Notes: generated by a model from the sequence alone, not told the origin. DNA of 64,000 nucleotides from Megascapheus bottae (GCA_024803745.1 JANJXV010000002.1:37779001-37843000); one strand, 5' to 3'; positions 24,681 to 35,837 are shown, counted from the stretch's first letter. A program made the numbers and translations.

Positions 24681-25735
24681 TTCTTTTTCTGAGGATGAAA
24701 AGTCACAGAAAAAAAAAGTTTTAGTTGAGCCAATTAGCAAACTTGCTAGAGTTTTCAAACACCAAACGAAGAATTAAATTAAAGAGCTCTCTGTTACTAG
24801 CTTGTTGAATAGGGCAAAGGTCATTGAAGGCCTCTCTCAGTTTCTACTCCTTGAGTCTTATCTTTCCTAGACTGGGTTGGATTGGGTTTGATTGGACTTG
24901 CATTTCTATAGTTCATTTTTAACAGAGTGTTTTGTGGATACCACCGATGATACCCTTATGCCTTGATAGCAAACTTACTATTATTCTGTTGTTTCAAAAT
25001 GGATATACTGGAGGGTGGGGAGAGGTTGGTGAGAAGTATTAAGAAGAAATGTTTAGAACACATGGGGTGAAAGTGATAGGTAAGAAAATAGTAACCAATG
25101 TGCATATCCGTTTTGTAAAAGTAAGCATTACAGAGATGTCTCTTTTCCCCCAAGTCATCAGTTTTGTGGAAATTCAATCATGTGTTGGATCTCTGGTGTG
25201 GTGAGGGCTAGGCCCACCAGAAACTACAGAATCCAGAGATCATGCTTCTAAGATGAGAAAGCACTTAGGCTAGGAAGCCTGACTTGCCAAGGAGGCAGGA
25301 ACAGGGAGGGGCACGTCATCAGGGACGTTGCACTTCTTCATTGCTTATCCTAAAGTATGGGGGAGAATGTTTTCCAGGGAGGATCTTTGGATGAGCCACT
25401 TGGAGCTGAGAATGGAGCAAAAGCTGAAAGCCATTTACTACTTATCTAACAATACAATGCCCTGCACACCCTACTATAGGTGGGGTGAACAGTCAGGATT
25501 GTAAAAGTGGCATTGCCTGGAAGAGCAGAGGCTATGGAAGAGAGAAGACCAAGGAGCAGGCTGAGAGTTGGAGATATAGTATCGTTAATGTACTGTTTCA
25601 CATACGGCACAGTACAATTCACCTTCCTCTTTGACCTATCAAAAACATCGTGCTACTAACTCTATGGGGTCAGATTGTATAAAGTTTTGGGCCATGATAT
25701 AAAATGGTGTTTATCAAAATGAACTCCAAGAAATG
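24681..25735. other. Unique intron
   Basis: Nothing recognised; slightly GC-richer around 25180-25560. Confidence 0.45.
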
Positions 25736-25739
25736 GAAA

Positions 25740-26215
25740 CAAGAGGGCTTTTTTGTTATTTGTATGCTTTTGTGGTTTTGTTTTCTCCTTTGTTGCTGTT
25801 TTTTAATTCTGTACATTTTGTCAGGTACTTAAGTTTGTTTGTCTGTTTAGGAGAGGGTAAGGGAATGCAGAAATGGTGGGACAAATGGAAAACAATGCAG
25901 CAGTGATACTCACTAGACACTATGTTGAAAATGAACTACAAAACTTGTTGCAGGGTCACAGTGTCAGCTCCCGAGTCTGCACTGTGTCCCTGGCTGGTCA
26001 TTTCACCATCTACTGCCCCAATAAATTCACCTTTTTATAAAAAAAAAACAAAAACAAAAAAACTTGTTGCGGGGTCGGGGGAAGGGAAAGCTGAAAGAAA
26101 ACAAGGGAAGAGGTGACATTGTTCAAAAATAAATGTACTCAATACCTGACTTATATAACTGTAACTCCTCTGTAAAGTACTTTACAGGGACAATAGAAGC
26201 TATGATTAAAAAAAG
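25740..26215 (+). mobile_element. Older L1 3' UTR, interrupted
   Basis: Matches the L1 tail at 55870-56110: AGCAGTGATACTCACTAGAC, GTTGAAAATGAACTACAAAA, then after an insert TGACATTGTTCAAAAATAAA, TAACTGTAACTCCTCTGTAA and A tail. A foreign segment at 25958-26058 splits it. Confidence 0.8.
25958..26058 (+). pseudogene. Retroposed mRNA 3' end (parent unknown)
   Basis: About 85 bases ending CTACTGCCCCAATAAATTCA plus a run of A. AATAAA sits 15-20 bases before the A-tail, as in a polyadenylated mRNA. AAAACTTGTTGCAGGGTC (25940-25957) recurs as AAAACTTGTTGCGGGGTC (26059-26076), an 18-base target duplication with one mismatch. The parent gene is not recognised; an unknown short retroposon with a poly(A) signal is the alternative. 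Confidence 0.75.
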
Positions 26216-26700
26216 ACCATTGAGAAGATTAAAATGAGTTATTATATCAATGAAAGAATAAATAAATTATTAACAGGTAATAATAGCATATCCTTTTGTA
26301 AATAGGAGATGTATCATCGTTTCTGATTATTTTACTAGCTTCATGAAGAGGATGAAAGAAATAATACAGCCTCTCAGTTGTGATTATAATTTACTATTCT
26401 TGTGATTAAGAAGCGATGGACGTTTTAAATTGTAACTTTCTCATACAACCATTTGAAGTTTAGAAAATTTAAAAAAAAATAAAACTTGAAAAAAAATAAA
26501 GTGGTGGATCATGTTTGGAATGGATGTGAATAAGAAAATCTATGTTCCAGGGAATCCTGTCACACCTGTACTTGGGATTCACTGCAGTGAACAAGACAAG
26601 AAAACTTTCCACCCTTAGCCCAGTCTTGGGAATCTGCAATTGACACAGTTTCATCCCCCCATGCTTCTATCACTCATGTCTCCTTTCTTAGAAATGCTCT
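26216..26700. other. Unique AT-rich intron
   Basis: Nothing recognised. Confidence 0.5.
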
Positions 26701-26702
26701 TT

Positions 26703-26982
26703 GAGCTAGGCATGGTAGCTCATGCATGTAATCCTAGCTAGTCAAAAGGCTGAGATCTGAGGATTGAGGTTCAAAGCCAGCCCAGGCACAAAAGTTCATG
26801 AGACTCTTATCTCCAACAAACCACCAGAAAACCAGAAGTGCTGCTGTTGCTCAAGGGTTAGGGTGGTAGCCTTGAGCTGTAGAGCCCAGGGACAATGCAC
26901 AGGCCCAGGGGTAGGGTGATAGCCTTGAGCTGAAGAGCTCAAGGACAATGTCCAGGCCTAGAGTTCAAGCCCCATGACGTGG
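26703..26982 (+). mobile_element. Composite SINE with duplicated tail unit
   Basis: Complete left part (GGCATGGTAGCTCATGCATG). The right part holds two units starting GGTTAGGGTGGTAGCC (about 26856) and GGGGTAGGGTGATAGCC (about 26908). A GGAA-rich tail runs to 27045. Confidence 0.92.
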
Positions 26983-27269
26983 AAAGAAGGAAAGAAAGGA
27001 AGGGAGGGAGGGAAAGAGGGAGGGAGGAAAAGAAAGAAAAGAAATGCCCTTTGAGTCTGGAGACATGGGCAACTGCTAATGGAGCCTGATCGTTCCAGGC
27101 TGAGCCAATGTCTTTCTCACCTAGGCGATTTGAACTGTGTTGGCTCTTTAGTTTGGTGGACACTTCATTGCGGTCTGGAATACCTAGTCTTATGGATACA
27201 CAGGCTATGTTCATTATTCACAAGTCCTATATCTATGTGTCTTCCCCATTGCTAACATGGATTTGTGAC

Positions 27270-27532
27270 TTCAAAATCCATACTTGCTGCGAGTTTTTCC
27301 CAGCCATTTGAACATACGTAGATTCTGCCGATACATAAGTTCCCAGCTGAGTCCAGCACGCTTCTTTCTGTTCATCTGTCCTACTACAAATAAGCATCTG
27401 CTCTGTGATATGTGTAGTGCCACATTTTTTACCTTTTTTGTGCTTTTTGTTGACAATCTCACCATTTGCATTGGCCCCTGGTAGTAATGCTAAAATGTTA
27501 TCTAGCACTCCCAAGCAAAAGATGCCTGCTAG
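27270..27532 (+). mobile_element. Tigger-type DNA transposon relic, 5' part
   Basis: GTGCCACATTTTTTACCTTT, GCTTTTTGTTGACAATCTCA, GCATTGGCCCCTGGTAGTAA and ATGTTATCTAGCACTCCCAA follow the start of a Tigger (pogo-like) transposase region I remember. The left limit is uncertain. Confidence 0.6.
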
Positions 27533-27832
27533 AATTGATGGACCTCTAGGACATGGAAACAAGAACTTAATTGTGCTTAATGTACTATGTTGTTTTTCTC
27601 TTCTCTTGTGTTGCCCTTTGGTTAATCTCGTATTGTTACAGTATCTGACTTTGTTACCTGGTATATTATATATATGTTTATTTGAAATAGGAGGGGGGAA
27701 AATGAGGGGAGGGGATGGGGCAGGGGAATGGGGCAAAAACATGAGAAGGGGTATCAATGTGTGAGAAGTAATGTACCTTCTATCTGGCAAATATAACTTT
27801 AATCCCTCTATACATTAAAATAAAAAATAAAA
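27533..27832 (+). mobile_element. L1 3' end inside the Tigger relic
   Basis: GGACCTCTAGGACATGGAAA, GTTAATCTCGTATTGTTACA, a G-rich purine block (27690-27735), TAATGTACCTTCTATCTGGC, A-rich tail. CCTGCTAG before and CCTACTAG after may be a decayed target duplication. Confidence 0.85.
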
Positions 27833-28115
27833 ATCCCTACTAGGTAATGTAGAAGAAAAATGTGAGTTAGATAAGCTTCATCCAGGCAGGAGTACTACTG
27901 GCCAAGTATTCAGTGTCAATGACAGCCACATATTAAATGATCTATCTTTAAACCAAAACATAGCATTATAAATTTGTCTGTTAATAGAAATGTTATAACC
28001 AGAGGCTTACATGAATTGGGCCTTGTGCTTATGAGTTATAGAATTTATACATCTATAAACTTATAGAATATAACTACCAGGAATAACAGGAATCTACTGA
28101 ATGTCTAGCTGCAAA
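27833..28115 (+). mobile_element. Tigger-type DNA transposon relic, 3' part
   Basis: GTGAGTTAGATAAGCTTCAT, AGGCAGGAGTACTACTGGCC, ATAACCAGAGGCTTACATGA, ATATAACTACCAGGAATAAC and GGAATCTACTGAATG continue the same element in order, up to its terminal region. Confidence 0.65.
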
Positions 28116-28502
28116 TCACACCTGAGCAGCAACATCCTTAGCAGCAAACTATTTTATTAATATATGTTTTATATTATATATTCATTTTATATTTATATGT
28201 GTTTATATATGCAAAGTTATTTGACCCAATACTAAGCACAATGGACTAGAAAGGACTGAGAGATGTGTTGAAAGGGGGTCAGATGAACTGGAATGACCTC
28301 CACAGCTCTCCCTTTATCCATGAGAGATGCCGTATTAGACCCTAAATGTGCCATTTCTCCCTAATGTATACAAAAGCTTAATACCATTTCCATCTTAATT
28401 AAGACCATAGCACATAACAAGGGCATCACTTTTGCCATTAGAGAGACAGAAGCAAAACTAGCACGATTTTTTTCCTTCTGCACAATTTAAAAATTCATAA
28501 TT
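28116..28502. other. Unique AT-rich intron
   Basis: Very AT-rich at 28145-28215; nothing recognised. Confidence 0.5.
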
Positions 28503-28692
28503 CAGGCTGGGAATGTGGCTTAGTGAGAGAGTGCTTGATAGTATGCATGAAGCCATGGGTTCAATTCTTCAGTACCACATAAATAGAAAAAGCTGGATGT
28601 GGCACTATGGCTCAAGTGGTAGAGTGTTAGCCTTAAGCAAAAGACACTCAAGGACAGTGCCCAGGCCCTGAGTTCAAGCCCCAGAAAGGACT
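28503..28692 (+). mobile_element. IDL-type SINE
   Basis: AGGCTGGGAATGTGGCTTAG head, GGGTTCAATTCTTCAGTACC, GGCTCAAGTGGTAGAGTGTT. The tail abuts a TG repeat. Confidence 0.92.
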
Positions 28693-28698
28693 AGGTAT

Positions 28699-28742
<44 letters not shown>
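28699..28742. repeat. (TG)n between two tail-to-tail SINEs
   Basis: 22 TG units, bounded by the 3' end of a plus-strand SINE and the 3' end of a minus-strand SINE. Confidence 0.95.
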
Positions 28743-28746
<4 letters not shown>

Positions 28747-28930
28747 GGGGCTTGAACTCAGGGCCTTATACTCCCTATTAGCTTTTTCGCTCAAGACTGA
28801 CAGTCTACCACTCTCCCCTTCCAGATTTTCTTCTGGTTAACTGGAGATAAGCGTCCCTCCTATTTGTCTGGCTTCAAATCAGAATCCTGAGGATTCTGAG
28901 TAGTTAGGAGCCACCAGTACCTAGCTGACA
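28743..28930 (-). mobile_element. Composite B1/ID-like SINE
   Basis: TACTGGGGCTTGAACTCAGG, GGTTAACTGGAGATAAGCGT, AGGAGCCACCAGTACCTAGC, with a shortened B1 part. Confidence 0.85.
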
Positions 28931-29039
28931 GTCATTCTTACTATAGAGCTTAGCAACCTCAGTACATGTTTTTCTTTCCTTACTTATCCAAGATCTTGTA
29001 TTTTTCTCATGCATTGCTTTTTTTGTTAGAAACATCTCC

Positions 29040-29355
29040 AAACAGCCAACAGCACTACTTTAGCGTTTGGGGTCATTATTCAGGATCACTTGAACGCAAG
29101 AACTATTATGCTGTGACTACTGAACTGGCTCCCAACATGGCTACTTAACTGGTAGTCAGCAAGTAGATATAGAGTATTAGACAGGCCAAAGGGCATGACT
29201 CCCAACCTGGGCAGACAGAGTCAAAGAGCAAATGATTTTAGGTCAGACTTGTGGGAAATTTGAAACTTGTAAATTATTTGTTTCTGGACTTCTCTGTGTA
29301 GTATCTGTGGCTGAGGTTTACTCCAGATAACCAAAACTGTGGAAAGCACTTAAGT
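29040..29355 (+). mobile_element. Tigger-type DNA transposon relic (3' end)
   Basis: GTTTGGGGTCATTATTCAGG, CACTTGAACGCAAGAACTAT, AACATGGCTACTTAACTGG, GGGAAATTTGAAACTTGTAA, ATTTGTTTCTGGACTTCTCT and CAAAACTGTGGAAAGCACTT follow the ordered 3' end of Tigger elements I remember. Confidence 0.6.
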
Positions 29356-29384
29356 GTGTTTCCCATCACACAGGGAGAGATGGG

Positions 29385-29600
29385 AAATAATTCCAGAGCT
29401 TGTGTTTTGCTAACCACTCAACATAGTTCATATTATGCAATTGTCTCAGTGCTTTAGGGCAAGTAACATCATTGCCCTCATACTTCAGAAACGTGAAGTG
29501 ATTTGTCCAAAGTCAAATAGCTATCACATTGTTACATGGGGCTCAAATCCAAACTATCTGTCTATGGCACCTATCCTCCTACCCACTTGGCCAGAAGGTG
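29385..29600 (-). mobile_element. MIR relic
   Basis: CTTCAGAAACGTGAAGTGAT, TTGTCCAAAGTCAAATAGCT, GGGGCTCAAATCCAAACTAT: reverse MIR core and flank. Confidence 0.6.
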
Positions 29601-30133
29601 CAACAGTGTACTTAGTAAAGCTTATATCGAGGAATTTCACCACCAGATAGTGATTATAGGAAAAGGGAAAAGGCTCTCTTAATAGAAGTTAGTCCAAGTC
29701 ACTGGCTCTCCTTGGCCTCAGTGGGAAAACAGCACTGCACTTAATGGCGATTTTCCCCCTGGCTGCCAACAACACTGCCTTTTGTTTGATCCCAGTCCTG
29801 CAGCTGGTGGGACTCATGCATTACTCATGTTGGAATCATAGTTTGCCGATGGCTTATGCTCTCTAGAGTCACTCCGTGGTCATGGCTATGTCCAGGCCTG
29901 GTATGAGATTCCTTTGGGCCTGTAAATGTGGCTGAGCTTCTGCAGCTGTTGTGCGTGTTTGGCTTCAGTTCCACACCTCTTGGCAGGTGGCTTGCGTGGC
30001 AAGAAGTGCTGATTCTGGGTGTGAGATGCACAGGCTGGAGGGGCCTGGGAGAGCCACACAGCACAGAGCAAGCTCAGGCTGCCAGAGGCCTTGGGTCTCT
30101 GGCAATGAAGCACTTAGGAGAAAGAGAATAGGA

Positions 30134-30134
<1 letters not shown>
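29601..30134. other. Unique intron, GC-richer
   Basis: Nothing recognised. Overlapping open frames at 29886-30131 on both strands reflect composition. Confidence 0.45.

Positions 30135-30136
<2 letters not shown>

Positions 30137-30195
<59 letters not shown>
30137..30195. repeat. (TG)n microsatellite
   Basis: About 29 uninterrupted TG units. Confidence 0.97.
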
Positions 30196-30197
<2 letters not shown>

Positions 30198-30357
30198 TTG
30201 AGTGGCTTGGGACCCTGCAGAAGATCACTCTTTCGAGTCTTTCTGTGGGTGGAAATTGGGTAGCTACTAGGAAATTGGGTAGCTAATCCTTCTCTCAGCC
30301 TCCTTCATACATGAATAGTGGTAGTGATGGTTAGATAGGTAAAACTGGTGACATACA

Positions 30358-30480
30358 CAGATCTACTTAGTGTTTTCTAAATGTAAACATTGTTCCAAAT
30401 GATTTAGGTGGATTAACTCATTCTTCCCTCTAAATTTCATGACATAGATACCATTGTGGTGCAGGCTTTATGGAGGAAGC
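30358..30480 (-). mobile_element. MIR relic
   Basis: TTCCAAATGATTTAGGTGGA, TTAACTCATTCTTCCCTCTA, CATGACATAGATACCATTG follow reverse MIR. Confidence 0.5.
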
Positions 30481-30934
30481 CAACTGTCTTATCTCACCAT
30501 CAAAGCCAGAATTGCTATCAGTCAAATCACTGCCTTCCTCCCCTCATCCCTCCATGCATCCACATACTTTCTTTGTCCTCCTTCTCAACCTTTAGATTTA
30601 GGTTTAACAGTGTACAAGTTCTGAGCCAAGGCCTTAAGAAACCTCATTCATTTCCCTGTGTCCACTTAACCCTCCTGGGCTTCTAATATCACCACGAAAA
30701 CAAATGCCCAAGATAATCTGCTAATCCAATAAAGAGGAAGTAAAAACAAAGCCATTTAGACAACCCACATAACTTGAAGCAAGAAGCATTGCCACCCCAC
30801 CTTGTGGAGCCAGAAGGACAGTCAGACAACTGTGCCATGCACAAAGGATCCAAACTTTGAATGACTCAAAAGTACATGAGTAATCATTAACAGTGATTTA
30901 GCTACTACTTTCTGGAAGTCGTTTGTCACAAACT

Positions 30935-31022
30935 CTCCTGCCTGAGCTGGCTTTGAACTACAATCCTCAGATCTCAGTCTCCTGAATAACTAGGATTACA
31001 GGCATGAGCCACCAGCACTCAT
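30935..31022 (-). mobile_element. SINE, B1-like part only
   Basis: CTCCTGCCTGAGCTGGCTTT, GATCTCAGTCTCCTGAATAA, ATTACAGGCATGAGCCACCA. Confidence 0.8.
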
Positions 31023-31089
31023 CTAAAACAGTGTTTCTTAAGATACAAGTGTTAGCTCCATGTAATACCTCATGTCAAAAGAAAGAGCT

Positions 31090-31235
31090 TCTCCTGGTGG
31101 CTCACACCTATAGTCACAGCTACTCGGGAGGTTAAGAGTCAATCCTCCAGTGAGGACCACTTGGCACAGGCAGTCAGGACCAGCCTGGTGAAATATAAGG
31201 AGAACTTATCTTTTGAAAAATATATAGTAATTAAT
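31090..31235 (+). mobile_element. B1 monomer
   Basis: GGTGGCTCACACCTATAGTC, ACTCGGGAGGTTAAGAGTCA, GTCAGGACCAGCCTGGTGAA. Confidence 0.75.
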
Positions 31236-32265
31236 TTTTTAAAAAAGGTCAAAAAGAATTTATGATTGTCTTTAAATTGGTAGTCTGTGAAGACGTTATA
31301 ATCTTTGAAGTCCGACTATCCTAATTTTCTGCTGTTCTAAATAACAGCATGTGCCCCATCCCTCCCCCAAATTTTCTAGCCTTCTACAATATGTTTAGGA
31401 ACCTAAAATAATTCCTTAATTCAAGTAATTTCTAGATCATGTCCAGAGAAAGCACAGTATCTGTTATGAGACAGACCTCTGCTTTGTCCATCATTAACAC
31501 ACTAACCCAATATGCAACCTTCACAATTATTGTAACAGCCCTATTATCAATTAACTAAGCTTTTTCCTTAGCCTCTTTAGAAATTAGCCTCATGTAATCA
31601 CATGGAGGATATGATACATATATGCATAAATCTGTGTATAAATTAGTAGAAACTTAGTATAGTATATGCAGGTAAATACTAAGCACCACATACTCTCATT
31701 TTACAGGCCAGCAGTAGTCTACATAAGGCATCAAGGGAAGCATATTTTGAATCCTACTAAAGCACTTCTCTGCCTGCAGTGGAGCACTGGGCATGCCTAA
31801 GAACAGTGACATGCCAAACACCACTCAGAGTCCAATGGGAAAAGCCAATAAATAAATTCTGAACCGCAATTTAATGTTCTCAGTCATTCATCAAAAGCAA
31901 TCACAAGGTTGCCATGACTAACACCTCTGAACCCCCACTGTGAACCCAGCACTTGAGGCCAGTTCTGAGGTTTGAACACGAACAATCTCATCATAGCTCT
32001 ACTAGAGCCACTCAAATACTTTTCACTTCCTTCCATGCAGAAAGTGTCAAGATCTTATATCCATGAATTAACCCTTGAATAAAAGCATGCATTTGATGCA
32101 TGTCTTTCCTCTGGTTCCCTGGATAACAATTCTGACAGGATTGATCATGCATCCTTTTATAAGTCCATTCTCCAAATGCATCATCTTAAGGCCCTGGAGT
32201 CACCTCCCAGGGAAACTAAAGTTTGCCCTCAGGATGTATTTTTGCACTCCTAGATTTAATTTACA
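31236..32265. other. Unique intron
   Basis: Nothing recognised. Confidence 0.45.
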
Positions 32266-32470
32266 CAAGGATGTCAAGACTGACTTCTTGGAAGAAATGA
32301 TATCTGACCTAAACCTCCAATATATATGGTGGACAAGTGAAGAGGAGATGGCATACACAATGTCATAGAGGTTTGAAAGTAAATATTGAGTATAACGAGA
32401 GCACCTCTCCTTGTAGCACAAGGAACGGAGTCACAAGGACCCAGTGCAGGCAAAGACTAACTCCTGAATA
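32266..32470 (+). mobile_element. L2 LINE relic
   Basis: GACTGACTTCTTGGAAGAAA, GATATCTGACCTAAACCTCC, AGTGAAGAGGAGATGGCATA follow the L2 consensus (gacttcctggaggaggtgac... tgagctgag). Confidence 0.55.
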
Positions 32471-33995
32471 ACTGCTGATGACAACTAACTACCTCCACTG
32501 TTCGCTATGATCTGAAGTGGGAGCTACAAAGAACAAAATACATAGATGTTTATATCAACCCCAGAAGATGAGTGCTTTTCAAATACAAGGACCATGGACA
32601 CTAAGAAGAATTCAGACTAAAAGAAGCTAGAAGAAAAAAAGCATTGAAATGGAGAGACATTCTCCTTTTTCTTCCCCTCCCTCTTTCCTTTGTTCCCTCC
32701 AAACCCACACATTCTCTCTCTTTCCAGGATGGGTCCAAACATCCAGAAAGAAGTTTAATCAGAAGGGAGACAAATTCCACTTTGATCCATTAAGTTGTCA
32801 ATAACTAGAAAGCAATAGGTTTAGAATAAATGAGGTGAGGACCTACGGATAATAAACCATGCTAAAGCTTCAGCCAGTCAAGACCCTGAGAAAAGAAATT
32901 GACGCTAGCTAAGCTGTACAAAGGAATTCCTCCCATCTGACAATCCAGATTCTTAGCAGAAGCCCAAGAATTAACTGACAGAGAACTCAGGACTTAGGTT
33001 CAGGTCATTCTCAGCTTAAATCATATTCCACTGAGGTATGTGATCCTTCAGCTAGGTTCCCTTTCTAGAACTAGAACCCAACACAAAATAAGCCAAGCAG
33101 AGAAAAAGAAACTGACCCAAATAACTGGAAGAGGCAGAGACAGGTTTCTGATCTCAACCTGTTGACTCAAGGATCAAAAATGATGAGATAGCCTGTTGTG
33201 GTTCTGTTCTGCGTTTGGGGCTCATTGTTTTCTTACCAAACACCAGCTTCCTTCAAGTGGATAAGAAAGGCCAACAGTGTCCTCGGAGAAGCAAAAGAAA
33301 GGACTTTGCTTTCAAAATCCTCATGAGTTACGTAGGAAAGAATCTAAATGGCTGATGCTCTTTCCTCCTCTGTGTGAACCAATTTCTATGGTTATGTGGA
33401 TGGGATATTCTATATCCATGATTGGCAGTCCTGTCAGAATCCCATGGCAGGTTTGGAAAAGGAGGAAGGGTAGGGGCAGGTCATGTAACCTTTGTGAGCC
33501 TTGATTATCTCTGTTCAGACAAAGATTAACAATAACTAGTGGGCATAAGGGTTATGACACATGAAATCTCAGATTCAAGCTCATTCATTCATTCATTCAT
33601 TCACCATTCACTCCATAGTAGTTGTTTTCATTATTACTGGTAGGGTTGTTGTTTTGTGGTTGTTTTTGACACAGGGATCAACATTGGAAGCCCGTTTTAG
33701 ATTCCCAGATGTCTCAAGTACTCCGGTCCCTAGGGTGGAGTCTCCTTTGGCTCTGTAGCCAGACGCCTTGCACAACCCAGGCCCCTGTGTGCCAAGGTTA
33801 AGCTGGTTTGCCATCTGATGGCCAGAGAGCAGCCAGTGCCTCTCTGGCCCTAGTAATGTCAATATTGCCTTCCTGACTCCGCCTATTGTATCTGGAGGAA
33901 AGTGGCAGGCATTGTCTTCCAGTGCTCCCCCCAGGAAGCATGATATCACCTTCTAACAAAAGCGGGAAAGCTGACAGATCTGCTGGGCTGGGTGT
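32471..33995. other. Unique intron with (ATTC)n
   Basis: Mostly unique; an ATTC tetranucleotide run lies at 33580-33605. A faint MIR-like AACCTTTGTGAGCCTTGATT occurs near 33488. Nothing else recognised. Confidence 0.45.
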
Positions 33996-33999
33996 GCCC

Positions 34000-34036
34000 A
34001 CACACACACACACACACATACACACACACACACACC
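34000..34036. repeat. (CA)n microsatellite
   Basis: CA dinucleotides with one TA interruption. Confidence 0.95.
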
Positions 34037-34139
34037 CCTCACTGGTCAAGCCCTGGACAAGGGGTTTGTAACAAGCAACCAGCACAAGTGGCCCACAACA
34101 CCCCCCACCTCAGATACCTAACTAGCCCCTGTGAGGGGC

Positions 34140-34620
34140 CTTCAAATTCCTCCTGTCTTTGTCACCCCCCCCCCTACACACACATACCATGTGGGAGGTG
34201 AAACTGCCAGTTCATAGAAAAGCCCTCCCCTGTGGTCAGATATGTTGAAGACTCAGAACTCTGACTCATGGGCAGGTCCTTGTCTTTATACCTACTCCTA
34301 GAATTTTGGGGGAGGAACATGGCGGGGAAACACAGGGAGAGTTCTAGATCTTAACAAAGTATTCTTCACGTGTGATGTGAGTTAAGGAAGAGTCTGGCCA
34401 GACTGGCGGGAATTTTGGGTTATCAGTCTGAAATTCCAGAAATAAGGGAGGTGACTCTGGACGTTCCCTTTCCTGAAGGCTGGGAGTGACGCCAGCTGAG
34501 CTGCTGACACCCCGCCCAATTCTGGTTCCATCATGCTGCCAGGGGAAGCTGGCTCTTAAAATACGCATCTGTGAACTGGTCCAGGTGCAAGTACCCTGAT
34601 TCCTGCATCTTACTGTCTCC
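34140..34620. promoter_or_regulatory. Candidate intronic regulatory segment
   Basis: A unique, GC-richer stretch about 7 kb inside intron 1, unlike the AT-rich repeats around it. It holds a perfect AP-1 site TGACTCA (34262-34268), an E-box CACGTG (34367-34372), an ETS-like AAGGAAG (34384-34390) and further GGAA/TTCC cores. The known Tie2 intron 1 enhancer makes this a candidate. Motif presence alone is weak evidence. Confidence 0.3.
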
Positions 34621-34624
34621 TTCT

Positions 34625-34785
34625 TAAAACTCTCTCCTCCTTTGTGGGCAAGGAACGGAGGGGGGAAATGAGGAAAATAGAGGACAGAGGGACATTGTCC
34701 AAAAAGAAATGTGCCCATTAACTGAGTTATGAAATGGTAACCCCTCTGTGCACCTCAATAACAAAATTATACTTAAAAAACAACT
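34625..34785 (+). mobile_element. Older L1 3' end
   Basis: Purine-rich GGAACGGAGGGGGGAAATGA, GGGACATTGTCCAAAAAGAA, GAGTTATGAAATGGTAACCC, CACCTCAATAACAAAATTAT. Confidence 0.75.
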
Positions 34786-35836
34786 CTCTCCTAGACAACA
34801 ACAGCAACAACCTCTCTCCTTCTGTGAGTACCACACCAAAGTCTCTAATCTCCCAGGATGGAAATCTGACTGTTCTTGCTTGTTTAGCCATTTTCCTCCT
34901 TCTCTTCTTTTCATTTAGCTCCTGGTTTATATCTATGCCCCTGGATTTACTTACCATAAACTAAAAGATTTCCATGGCTTAATCCCTGCTACTTAATTCT
35001 CTTCTTTTGATCTTCACATCTGAAGAAACAAATTAACTAAATATTTCTTTACATGTAACATCAAAATCAGTATGTACAAAACCATTATTTACTCCAACCA
35101 AGCCCATCTCTGACCTTCCTTCTGCTTCCCCCCCCCCCCCTCACATACAGGAAATGGTGCTACCATTATCCAAACTGCATGTTCTTCCCTATTAACCTCC
35201 AAACACAACAAACCATCAATGCTGCATTACCTTCTCCTGAGCAAGGAGGAGAAAACATTACACTGCTCCTGAAAAAGCTCTCTGTTCCACCCCATATGCT
35301 CCTTCCCTGGAATGTTGAAAAGCCCAGTTGGCCCTGGTCGACAATTTCTGTCACTGTAATCTATCCTCCACACTATTAATTTTCCAAGTGCACAACACAA
35401 ATACGATAGGACATACATGCTGATAAATTTTAACATACACAATGAGGTACAAGACTCTAAAGAGTCCCCAAGGAGCTTCCTGATCTGACCCCAACTTCAA
35501 TTCAATACTCTCATCCTAGCATTCCAACTTCACTCCTCCCCCAGGCTACCCTATGACTTCACCACTCCTTTATAAACTGCTCCCCCTAACCTAATGTGAG
35601 TTCTTGTTTCTCTTTTTATCTTGGCTTTAAAAATCGCATATAACACACAACTAAAATTGGCTGTGATTTTTGGCGATATCCACAACTGTTTAGAAACGTG
35701 AACAGGATGAAAAATCCAACCTAAATGTGATTTTCAAATAAAATTCATTTTATTTATGTTAAACTTAGCAATTAAGGAGATTGATAGTATATGACATTAA
35801 CATTTGTTTATTTATTTATTGTAGTTTATTTATTCA
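34786..35836. other. Unique intron
   Basis: A poly(C) run lies at 35129-35141. Nothing else recognised. Confidence 0.45.
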
Positions 35837-35837
35837 T

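Noticed and set aside
27233..27790. Open frame of 185 codons on the minus strand
   Set aside because: It crosses the reverse of an L1 3' UTR and a Tigger relic. Its Pro/Ser-rich part is the complement of the L1 purine block, so it is not a gene.
28503..28692. tRNA-like head of IDL SINEs as possible tRNA genes
   Set aside because: Box A and B resemblance comes from SINE ancestry. No copy in the window keeps a full tRNA cloverleaf with intact acceptor stem, as far as I can see by eye.
30137..30195. Cys-Val/Thr-His repeat peptides
   Set aside because: Translation of the TG microsatellite.
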